DNA of 32,625 nt, taken from assembly GCA_022449565.1 (NCBI GenBank), contig JAKUSA010000014.1, forward strand, positions 1 through 32,625. The letters run 5' to 3'. The notes beneath the pieces were generated by a model. The model worked only from the letters and a program-made list of their open reading frames with translations, ran no database searches and was not told the origin of the DNA. The position numbers and the translations under genes are program-made. Of the stretch, positions 18,645 through 26,529 are shown piece by piece. The first letter of the stretch is position 1; the number at the start of each line of letters is the position of its first letter. The DNA is from Acidimicrobiales bacterium (GTDB lineage: Bacteria; Actinomycetota; Acidimicrobiia; Acidimicrobiales; MedAcidi-G1).

Positions 18645-19661
18645 GTGAATCACAAACCGACAACCGTGTTCGATCGACTCGGTGCTCTACGGGGCCTGCT
18701 CACGATCAGCGACGATGATTTCAATGCCTACATGCGGTCCTACGACGAGTTATTCGTCGACTCGCCCGAAAACACTAAGGCAGACCACGACAACGGTGTT
18801 CCGCTGAAGGGGTATCCGCAGGGCAGCAGTGACGAACTCCAGGAGCTTTACAAGGTCATTCATCTACTCTGCACGCTCGGCTCGGTTGAAAAGATGTACA
18901 TGCCGCCCGAGATCGATCCGGAACAATCAGTGCTCCAGAATCAGATCCTGTTCGAGCGGATTGTTGCCAACGATCTCAATCTGAGCAGAGGAGACAAGGT
19001 GCTCGACCTGGGGTGTGGCTGTGGCGCCATAGCCGAGCACATCGCTGAACTCACCGGGGCGACGCCCTACGGCATCAACCTTGACAGATCTCAGATCGAG
19101 AAGTCCTGGAAGAACCCGAACCTTTCGAGTTCCAACTTCACCATCGGCGACTTCAACAAACCACTCGAATTCGATGACGGCGCGTTCGACGCTATCTACG
19201 CCATCCAGCCGATGACCTACGTCAGCGACCATGAGTTCACATTCAAGGAAGTGTTTCGCGTCCTGAAACCAGGAGGGATGTTCGTCATCAATGACGTCGC
19301 GGCGCTCGACGCCTACGACCGCGAAAACGAACACCAGAAGACCCTGATTCAACACACCCGCGAGCTGACCGTGTTCGGAGGGTTCTGGCACTACAAATAC
19401 TGGGAAGACTCGTACAGGAACGCCGGTTTCAATCTGATCTCCTCCCTAGGGCGACCTGCGGTGGAGATGATCAAGAAAGAGGTCGCACTGTTCGACAAGT
19501 ACGAAGCGGCGTTCAAGTTCCTCGCCAAGATCCACCTGATTCCGAAGAAGACCGACGCACTGATGAAACGCTTGAACGAAAACAGCCAGTCCTACATCCA
19601 AGCCGAGGAAGAGGAACTGCTGACACTCAACTGGCACTGCGTCGGACAGAAACCGGAGTGA
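18645..19661 (+). CDS. SAM-dependent methyltransferase, sterol-C24-methyltransferase (Erg6/SMT)-like
   Basis: VLDLGCGCGAIAEHIAELTGATPYGINLDRSQI; FDDGAFDAIYAIQPMTYVSDHEFTFKEVFRVLKPGGMFVINDVAALDAYDRENEHQ. Confidence 0.75.
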   Translation: MNHKPTTVFDRLGALRGLLTISDDDFNAYMRSYDELFVDSPENTKADHDNGVPLKGYPQGSSDELQELYKVIHLLCTLGSVEKMYMPPEIDPEQSVLQNQILFERIVANDLNLSRGDKVLDLGCGCGAIAEHIAELTGATPYGINLDRSQIEKSWKNPNLSSSNFTIGDFNKPLEFDDGAFDAIYAIQPMTYVSDHEFTFKEVFRVLKPGGMFVINDVAALDAYDRENEHQKTLIQHTRELTVFGGFWHYKYWEDSYRNAGFNLISSLGRPAVEMIKKEVALFDKYEAAFKFLAKIHLIPKKTDALMKRLNENSQSYIQAEEEELLTLNWHCVGQKPE

Positions 19662-19699
19662 CTCGGGGCGTTTCCTGAACTGCGTCTCCGCTCGAGTCA

Positions 19700-19716
19700 C
19701 CCCGCGAGCGGGGTTT
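19700..19716 (+). terminator. Terminator-like hairpin CCCCGC-GA-GCGGGG followed by TTT
   Basis: GC-rich inverted repeat with short T run about 40 nt after the methyltransferase stop. Confidence 0.4.
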
Positions 19717-19907
19717 CAGCGGGCCAGAGACGAAAGGGGGGGAGCGCTAGAACCAAGACAGCCCTGCCGGTGGGCGGCGCTCAATGCACACCTCATTGCA
19801 CAGAATGCACACCACCAGGCGGACACAGACTTACCCGACAGACACAGAGGCGTGAATCCACGGGCGCTAGAGGTCTAGGTGGACACCTCGGACAGATTTC
19901 TGTGATT

Positions 19908-19949
19908 TGTTAATCCGCAGGTCGTGGGTTCGAGCCCCATCCCCGGAGC
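19908..19949 (+). repeat. att-like direct repeat, copy 2 (partial tRNA-Asn 3' part)
   Basis: TGTTAATCCGCAGGTCGTGGGTTCGAGCCCCATCCCCGGAGC; no 5' tRNA half upstream. Confidence 0.85.
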
Positions 19950-19985
19950 CAACCTCCTTCTGTCGGTGGTCAGCGGGGAGCGATC

Positions 19986-21191
19986 TCAGCTCCGGCCGCT
20001 CCTCCAGGTGAGACGTGAGCCGAGTAAGTGCCCACCGGGCATCACCACGGCGAGGGCAATGAGGAATGCGGCGAGGGGTCCGACCCCGATCCAGTTAACC
20101 AGGGCGTTGGTGACAGCCAGGCGGGTGAAGAGCAGCACCCCGAGGACGAGGTGCATCCCCACCAGCCGTCGGACGCGGTCGAGGAAGGTGCGGGCCGGAC
20201 GGCCGGCGAAGGTCCACAGGTCGTGGAGAAGGACGGTGAACAGGATCGCGGTCTCGCCGGCGATAGCCGCCGACCGAGTCAGGTTCCAGCCGCTCAGGTC
20301 AAAAAGGGCCAGGAACACTACGGCGTCAAGTGCCAGCGCCACCCCGGTGACCGCCAGGTAGCGGACGAGGGCTCGGCTACGCAGTGGGTAGACGCGCAAT
20401 CGGAGGAGGTGTCGGAGGTAGCCGACGTAGTGACCGACCGCCACCTTGGACCGGCCGGCGGTTCGTTGCAAGAACACATACGGGGATTCAACAAGCCGAC
20501 GGACATCACAACGGGCTAGGACCTCCAGGAGGATCTTGTAGCCGACGGGATCCATTTCGGTGCCGGCGACGATGTCCCGTCGGAGTAGGAAGTAACCGCT
20601 CATCGGGTCGGTTACCCGGCCGATCGTTCCGGGGAGGAGCAGCTGTCCCAGGGTCTGCGCCCCGCGTGAGAGGAGGCGGCGGGCGGGCGACCAGCCGACC
20701 ATTCCCCCTTCCGGGAGGTGCCGGCTGGCCACAGCGACATCGGCACCCTCACTCATCGAGGCAAGGAGGTCCACGATCACATTGGGCGGGTGTTGCCCAT
20801 CGCCGTCGATAGCCCCCAGGAGGCGTCCGTGGGCGTACGACCAACCACCGAGTACCGCGGTGGCCAGGCCAGTGGCCTCTTGCCGTCTGATGACGGTCAA
20901 CTCGGGGATCTCGGTGGTCAACCCGGCGGCTACCCGCCAGGTTTCGTCGGGACTGTCGTCGTCAACGACGATGAGTTCGAAGCCGACTCCGGTGGCTGTC
21001 AAGGCTGCGTGGAGGCCCCGGAGAAGGTCGCCGATGTTGTCGGCCTCGTCGTAGGTGGGCACGACCAGGCTGACCTCGATGGTCGGGTCGTACCCGTCTG
21101 GGATGGGGCGGGGTTGGTCGCCGGTGACCTCGACGACCTTGCCGGAGGTCACGACGTCTCCTGGCGACGGTGGTAAGTATGGGCGGTCCAC
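19986..21191 (-). CDS. Glycosyltransferase family 2 (dolichol-phosphate mannosyltransferase-like) with C-terminal GtrA-like membrane domain
   Basis: SLVVPTYDEADNIGDLLRGL, ELIVVDDDSPDETW, GAIDGDGQHPP, DPMSGYFLLRRD; four hydrophobic C-terminal segments. Confidence 0.88.
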   Translation of the reverse strand: MDRPYLPPSPGDVVTSGKVVEVTGDQPRPIPDGYDPTIEVSLVVPTYDEADNIGDLLRGLHAALTATGVGFELIVVDDDSPDETWRVAAGLTTEIPELTVIRRQEATGLATAVLGGWSYAHGRLLGAIDGDGQHPPNVIVDLLASMSEGADVAVASRHLPEGGMVGWSPARRLLSRGAQTLGQLLLPGTIGRVTDPMSGYFLLRRDIVAGTEMDPVGYKILLEVLARCDVRRLVESPYVFLQRTAGRSKVAVGHYVGYLRHLLRLRVYPLRSRALVRYLAVTGVALALDAVVFLALFDLSGWNLTRSAAIAGETAILFTVLLHDLWTFAGRPARTFLDRVRRLVGMHLVLGVLLFTRLAVTNALVNWIGVGPLAAFLIALAVVMPGGHLLGSRLTWRSGRS

Positions 21192-21249
21192 GGTACCGGA
21201 TCGATGGAGGGGTCGATCGGGGAGTGGGTCGGGCTGCGATACTGCAGTA

Positions 21250-21322
21250 GGGCCGGTAGCTCAGTGGTCAGAGCAGGCGACTCATAATCGCTCGGTCGGG
21301 AGTTCGATCCTCCCCCGGCCCA
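21250..21322 (+). tRNA. tRNA-Met (CAT)
   Basis: Acceptor GGGCCGG/CCGGCCC; anticodon loop CTCATAA; T-arm GGGAGTTCGATCCTCCC. Confidence 0.9.
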
Positions 21323-21424
21323 CCTGTCCAGGCGGTCATTTCGGGGAGCCAAACGGAACTAAGCGAAACCGCAGGCGAAGCGGGAGGACAGAAGGGCTAT
21401 GGCCCCCCGGTTCGTCTGTTCCAC

Positions 21425-21712
21425 TCATGCCGACACCCCCTTCCCCTTCTCGGGGTTGGTGCGGAACTCCTTCTCGCACTCCAAGACTGCTTGGGCGAGG
21501 CTGCCAGCGTTGGCCGCGTTCGAGTTACCCGCAAACCCTTGACCGATTGCCGCGGCTCGTGCCCAGCACGCCTCCTCACGGGTGGCGTCCGCGTTCACGA
21601 AGATGGCGATGGCATTGAGGAGCAGCAAGCTCGCGATGACGATGAAGGCGATGACCTTCCAGGCGCCCCCGGATCGGTTTCCCCCACCTAGCGGATTCGG
21701 GTCGAAGTCCAT
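21425..21712 (-). CDS. Hypothetical single-TM protein
   Basis: 95-aa ORF with hydrophobic segment VIAFIVIASLLLLNAIAIFV. Confidence 0.5.
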   Translation of the reverse strand: MDFDPNPLGGGNRSGGAWKVIAFIVIASLLLLNAIAIFVNADATREEACWARAAAIGQGFAGNSNAANAGSLAQAVLECEKEFRTNPEKGKGVSA

Positions 21713-21791
21713 GCAGTATGTCTAGACGCGTCCGGATGGCATTGCCTCAGTGATCGGGTCGTACTTGACACTGGAAACTACGGTGGTCGGC

Positions 21792-22220
21792 ATGGGCACT
21801 CGGGAGGTCATCGCTGCGGGCAGCGCGTTTGGGCTGGCGACCAACGCGCAGAGCGACTTGCCCTTCCGGGTACGGGAACTAGCGCGGATGCGCATTGCTC
21901 AACTCAACGGCTGCGGACTCTGACTGGGATACAGGAATCCGCCGGGAGCGGAACCAGGGCTTACCGAAGAGGAGTACCAGCACGTCGCCGAGTGGGCTTC
22001 GTTTGATGGCTACTCGGCGGCAGAGCGGATCGCCATCGAATACGCCGAGCGCTTTGAGGGCAATGTGGCGGCCTGTGACGATGCTTTCTTCGAACGCCTA
22101 GCGGAACACTTCGGGGAGGAGCTCGTCCGGGACCTCACCTTCTGCATCGGCGGCTATCTCGGGATGGGCCGTATCACCCGTGTATTGGACCGCGGTAACG
22201 CCTGCCCAATCGTCCACTAA
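21792..22220 (+). CDS. AhpD/carboxymuconolactone decarboxylase-like selenoprotein (Sec at in-frame TGA 21921..21923, residue 44 of 142)
   Basis: Readthrough gives LPFRVRELARMRIAQLNGCGL-U-LGYRNPPGAEPGLTEEEYQHVAEW..AAERIAIEYAERFEG..DLTFCIGGYLGMGRITRVLD; TGA replaces the second Cys of the family CxxC. Confidence 0.8.
21938..21952 (+). promoter_or_regulatory. Candidate bacterial SECIS hairpin (AhpD-like gene)
   Basis: UCCGC-CGGGA-GCGGA, loop starts 19 nt after UGA; extendable by GG/CC across a small internal loop. Confidence 0.5.
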
Positions 22221-22235
22221 GGAGGGGTCTCGCCG

Positions 22236-23417
22236 TTACCTCTGGGTGCTCCCAGCTTGCCGGTCCGGAAGGCGCTGGAGCACCTCGAGGCAGGCGGTCA
22301 GGTCGGCGATGTCGACGAACTCGTCAGGACGGTGGGCGACGCCGATGTCGCCGGGACCCCACACCACGGCCGGGACACCGGCTGTTTGGAAGAGTCCCGC
22401 CTCGGTCCCGTAGGCAACGACGTCGACGGGGGTCTCACCGACCAGGTCGCGCATCAGGTCTAGGGCCGGCGACGACTCCTGCCACTCGAGGCCGTCGACC
22501 TCGCAGACGACGTCGGTCCTGATGGCTGCGTCGGGGTGGATTGTGCGCATCTCAGTCAGCAGTTCGTCACCCAGCGCCGCCATCCGGTCCTTGACGAACG
22601 CGGCGTCTGCCTGCTGGATGGGCCGCATCTCCCAGTCGAAGGAGCACCGGTCAGCGACAACGCACCGGCCCTGGCCGCCGTGGATCGTGCCGACGTTGAA
22701 CGTGGTGTGGGGTGGCTCGTAGGGGCTGTCGTCCGGGGCCCGCTCGACGAGTTCGTCCCAGAGCCCCATGAGGCCGGTGATCCAGAGGGTCGCGTAGTGC
22801 ACGGCGCTGACCGCCCGGCCGGGTTCGGAACTGTGGCCGTTGAGGCCGGTGATCTCGGTCCGGTACTCATAGCAGCCCTTGTGGGCGCCGATGACCCGGA
22901 GGCCGGTGGGCTCGCCGATGATGCACGCGGCCGGGCGGCGTCCCGACTGGACCAGTTCCTTAAGCAGGATCGGCGCCCCGTGGAAGCCGTCCTCCTCGTC
23001 GAAGGTCAGCGCGACGTGGATCGGGCGCTCGAGGTCGAGGACCGCATACCCGGGGGCCAACGCCAGCACGCAGGCGATGAAGCCCTTCATGTCGGCTGTA
23101 CCCCGCCCGTAGATCCGGTCTCCACGACGAGTTGCCTTGAAGGGCGGCGTGGCCCAGTCGGCGGCGTCGACGGGGACGACGTCGGAGTGGCCCGAGAGCA
23201 CGATGCCGCCGTCGACGTTGGGACCGATGGTGGCGAACAGATTGGCCCTGCTCCGGGTCTCGTCGTGCGTGAGGACCAGGTCGGAGCAGAGCGGCCCGAG
23301 CTGGTCCTCGACGTATCCGATGAGGTCGACGTTGGGGGTCAGGGCGACGGTCGGGAAAGCGATCAGGTCATCGAGGACAGCCAGTGTCTCATCGAGCAGC
23401 GCGTCGTCGCCGGGCAT
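22236..23417 (-). CDS. argE: M20 family acetylornithine deacetylase (ArgE-like)
   Basis: VLSGHSDVVPVD, YGRGTADMKGFIACVLA, LTFDEEDGFHGA, IIGEPTGLRVIGAHKG. Confidence 0.8.
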   Translation of the reverse strand: MPGDDALLDETLAVLDDLIAFPTVALTPNVDLIGYVEDQLGPLCSDLVLTHDETRSRANLFATIGPNVDGGIVLSGHSDVVPVDAADWATPPFKATRRGDRIYGRGTADMKGFIACVLALAPGYAVLDLERPIHVALTFDEEDGFHGAPILLKELVQSGRRPAACIIGEPTGLRVIGAHKGCYEYRTEITGLNGHSSEPGRAVSAVHYATLWITGLMGLWDELVERAPDDSPYEPPHTTFNVGTIHGGQGRCVVADRCSFDWEMRPIQQADAAFVKDRMAALGDELLTEMRTIHPDAAIRTDVVCEVDGLEWQESSPALDLMRDLVGETPVDVVAYGTEAGLFQTAGVPAVVWGPGDIGVAHRPDEFVDIADLTACLEVLQRLPDRQAGSTQR

Positions 23418-23422
23418 AGATA

Positions 23423-24607
23423 TCAGTCCTTCACGAAGAGTCCGCGGGGGTAGTTGGCCAGCGGCTCAGCGGGCCCCTCGTCGCGGATGAGCAGGCTCTC
23501 GGTGATCTCAAGCCCCCAGTCGTCCATCCAGATCCCGGGCATGAAGTGGAAGGTCATGCCCGGCTTGAGGATCGACTCGTCGGTGGGCCGAAACGAGATG
23601 GTGCGCTCACCCCAGTCAGGCGGGTAGCTGAGCCCGATCGGATAGCCGCAGCGCCCCTCTTTGTGGATGCCGACCTTCTCGAGGGTTCCGTAGAGGGCGT
23701 TGGCAACGTCGCACGCCCGGTTCCCGGCCCGGGCCGCGTCAAGGCCATTTTCGAGCGCGTCGAGCAGCGCCTTCTCGACCTCGAGCATCTCGGGCGGCGG
23801 GGTGCCGAGGTACACGGACCTGCACAGCGGCAACTGGTAGCGGCGGTGGGCGCCGGCGATCTCGAAGAAGGTGCCGGCTCCGCGCTCGAACGGCTTGTCG
23901 TCCCAAGTTAGGTGCGGGGCCGAGGCGTCGGCTCCGGTAGGGAGCATCGGCACGAAGGCCGCGTAGTCGCCGCCGAACTCCTCGGTGCCCGACATCGCAG
24001 TGCGGTAGATCTCACCGACCAGGTCGCATTTACGCATGCCCGGCTCGACGAGTTCTCGGATCCGCTCGTGCATGAGTTCGACAATGCGGGCGGCCCGTCG
24101 CATGTAGACGAGTTCCTGCTCGGACTTGACGCCCCGCTGCCAGTTGACGAGCCCGGTGGCGTCGACCACCTCGGTGTCGGGTAGGGCCGCCACGAGGTTC
24201 TGGTGGGCGGCCGCCGAGTAGTAGTAGTTGTCGAGTTCCACGCCGACACGGCCACTGGAGAGGCCGAGGTCGACGAGTAACCCTCCCAGCTGCGCGAAGG
24301 CGTGGCGCTCGATCGACATGACGTGGTCGTCGGAATAGTCGAGGATGCGGGACTCGTCCATGTAGACGGTGCGGCGGGCGCCGTTGGCGTCCATACGTCG
24401 GCCCCACCACCATGGTTCACCATCGTGGGAGACGACTACCGCCTGGGGCGTGTAGAAGGACCATCCGTCGTAGCCAGTCAGCCACGCCATGTTCGACGGG
24501 TCAGCGGCGACCATGACCTCGACGCCTGCGGCATCCATCGCGGCGCGCACCTTTGCGAGGCGGGCCGCGTATTCCTCACGGCTGAAGTCCAGTTCGACGT
24601 CCCGCAC
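23423..24607 (-). CDS. M24 family peptidase-like, ectoine hydrolase (DoeA)-like
   Basis: ADPSNMAWLTGYDGWSFYTPQAVVV..WWWGRRMDANGARRTVYM; M24 creatinase/prolidase fold motifs. Confidence 0.75.
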   Translation of the reverse strand: MRDVELDFSREEYAARLAKVRAAMDAAGVEVMVAADPSNMAWLTGYDGWSFYTPQAVVVSHDGEPWWWGRRMDANGARRTVYMDESRILDYSDDHVMSIERHAFAQLGGLLVDLGLSSGRVGVELDNYYYSAAAHQNLVAALPDTEVVDATGLVNWQRGVKSEQELVYMRRAARIVELMHERIRELVEPGMRKCDLVGEIYRTAMSGTEEFGGDYAAFVPMLPTGADASAPHLTWDDKPFERGAGTFFEIAGAHRRYQLPLCRSVYLGTPPPEMLEVEKALLDALENGLDAARAGNRACDVANALYGTLEKVGIHKEGRCGYPIGLSYPPDWGERTISFRPTDESILKPGMTFHFMPGIWMDDWGLEITESLLIRDEGPAEPLANYPRGLFVKD

Positions 24608-24774
24608 CGGTACAACGTAGTGGTCGTGTGCTGCGGGCGGAATGGACCGGAGGCAAAAGCGTTCGGAACGCAGGCGGACTGTCCGACGGGCAGGTGGTGC
24701 CGCGCGAAGAGCACGGCTGGGTAGGCCCCGATCGGCGTCCTAACCGAGGGCGAGGTGGGGACGGCCCTGGCCGG

Positions 24775-25641
24775 TCACATCCGGTCTCCGGCTTGCTGTT
24801 CGAAGAAGGACGCCCCTGTCGGAACCTCGGAGAACGACATCTCGATCGGGGTGCACCGGACACGGTTGGTGCGCACCCCTCGGATGAGTTCCCCCTCGTG
24901 CTCGCTGGGGACGTGGCTGGTCTCGAGCGGATAGCTGTCTTCGGATCGGTAGGCGCTGATGAACAGGGTCCTTGGTCGGTCCGACAGGTTCGGGTCCGAG
25001 CCGTGCAGGACGCGGCCGTGCATGAGGCAGGCGGACCCCGCCGGTCCGATGCACGGGATCGCCTCGGCCTGTGCTCGTTCGGCGACCTCGGGGGCTACGG
25101 CACCCGTGAAGACGCCATCCTGCCAGTGTTCGTACAGGGGCCCGTGGTGGCTGCCGGGCACGAGCTTGGGTGGGCCGTTCTGAAGGGTCACCTCGTCGAG
25201 GAAGTAGAGGACGGCGAGCATGTCGTCATTGGTGTGGGCCTCGAACAGGATGTCCTGGTGGAACTTCACCTCGGTGGCGGTTCCGGGTTGTTTCGAGTTG
25301 ATCTTCGAGTGGTTGAACTCGATGTTCGGTCCGATGAGCTGTGCCGTAACGTCGACGGCGAGGCCTGAGCGCATGACTCCGAGGTAGGCGTCCGACAGTT
25401 CGGTCGGTGAGGCGATACGTCGAAGGGCGGGCCGCTCGGCGCAGTGGCCGGGCTCGAGATCGAACCGGGGTCTCCCGTCGATGGTGATGCCGTAGGGTTC
25501 GCCGTGGCTACGGCTTTCCTCCACCCAGGCGTCGAACTCGTCGTTGAGGACCTTGAGCACGTCAGGGGGGAGCGCCTCTTCAAGGAACAGGTAGCCGTCA
25601 CGCTCGAACCGTTCAACCTGCTCCTCCGTGAACACCTTCAT
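24775..25641 (-). CDS. Phytanoyl-CoA dioxygenase (PhyH) family protein
   Basis: RDGYLFLEEALPPDVL, KFHQDILFEAHTNDDMLAVLYFLDEVTLQNGPPKLVPGSHHGP, HGSDPNLSDRPRTLFISAY. Confidence 0.85.
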   Translation of the reverse strand: MKVFTEEQVERFERDGYLFLEEALPPDVLKVLNDEFDAWVEESRSHGEPYGITIDGRPRFDLEPGHCAERPALRRIASPTELSDAYLGVMRSGLAVDVTAQLIGPNIEFNHSKINSKQPGTATEVKFHQDILFEAHTNDDMLAVLYFLDEVTLQNGPPKLVPGSHHGPLYEHWQDGVFTGAVAPEVAERAQAEAIPCIGPAGSACLMHGRVLHGSDPNLSDRPRTLFISAYRSEDSYPLETSHVPSEHEGELIRGVRTNRVRCTPIEMSFSEVPTGASFFEQQAGDRM

Positions 25642-25867
25642 GCCTCGTCCTCCTCGAAGATCACTCCGGCGGCTTCCGGGTCCACACCCGCCGGCCGGAT
25701 CGTTTCTGCGTTAACGGTTAAGAAGAACGTCATGCCCTAAGGCTCGCGCAGTTCCTAGTCCACCTGCTCTTCTAGCGAGGTCTAGCTCCAGGATTGGCTA
25801 AAGCTTGACTATGAAACCCGCGACTACCGAAAACCACCGGTGACCTGTGTTTCTGGACCCGTAGTTG

Positions 25868-25901
25868 CTCGGTTCAGGAGTTCGATCCTCCAACGACCCA
25901 T
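25868..25901 (+). repeat. Partial tRNA 3' end resembling tRNA-Met
   Basis: CTCGGTTCAGGAGTTCGATCCTCCAACGACCCA versus CTCGGT-CGGGAGTTCGATCCTCCCCCGGCCCA of the tRNA-Met; no 5' half upstream. Confidence 0.55.
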
Positions 25902-25904
25902 TAG

Positions 25905-26279
25905 CTAGATATCACCCAGGTCGGGGGCCTCGTCGTGCCAGCAGGTGACCCCCCAGGTCACGGCGAGCATCGTGCAATCGGAACCGGGTGCCGCTCCGTG
26001 CCAGTGGGCCTCGTCGGGGGGGGCCACGACGAGGGTGCCCGGTTCGAGTTCCACGCGACCGTCCTGCTCAGTCCCGACGCGTCCCCTCCCCGAGACGACG
26101 AAGAGCAGCTGCCCACCCGGGTGGTGGTGCCAGTTGGTCACCGCGCCATCGTGGAAGTGACCCAACGCGGTGTCGGGGTCAACCTCGGCGGAGGTGGCAT
26201 TGAGCAGCTCCAGTTCGACCGGTCCCGTGAAGGGCCCTCCGGGAGTGGGGCTGCGGTCACCGCCGGTGACCACCCTCAC
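25905..26279 (-). CDS. Cupin domain protein
   Basis: NWHHHPGGQLLFVVSGRGRVGTEQDGRVELEPGTLVVAPPDEAHWHGA. Confidence 0.85.
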   Translation of the reverse strand: MRVVTGGDRSPTPGGPFTGPVELELLNATSAEVDPDTALGHFHDGAVTNWHHHPGGQLLFVVSGRGRVGTEQDGRVELEPGTLVVAPPDEAHWHGAAPGSDCTMLAVTWGVTCWHDEAPDLGDI

Positions 26280-26529
26280 GATCGTGACCCTCTCGCCGAG
26301 TGATCTACGAACCTCACGGGGCCCACGCTACGGGCCAGGCGGGAAACCCACCAGAGTCTCGGCGGACACTCGGCTGTTCTTGATCAGGTCCTGCTCCGAT
26401 GGTGGGAATCGCGCCGATTAGGGTTAGCGCCGGGACATCCGGGAACCGGACGGTTTGCCCTGCGCGGACTCACGGTCGGCCGATCGGGAGTCCGCTCCTC
26501 CCTTAGGCCACCAACTGAAGGGAGTCGAC

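Noticed and set aside
22536-23453. Long + strand ORF (305 aa) opposite argE-like gene
   Set aside because: Shadow ORF; the - strand has clear M20 motifs.
24775-24777. Stop TGA of the PhyH gene as another Sec codon
   Set aside because: Sequence after the TGA is not protein-like or domain-extending, and the PhyH domain is already complete.
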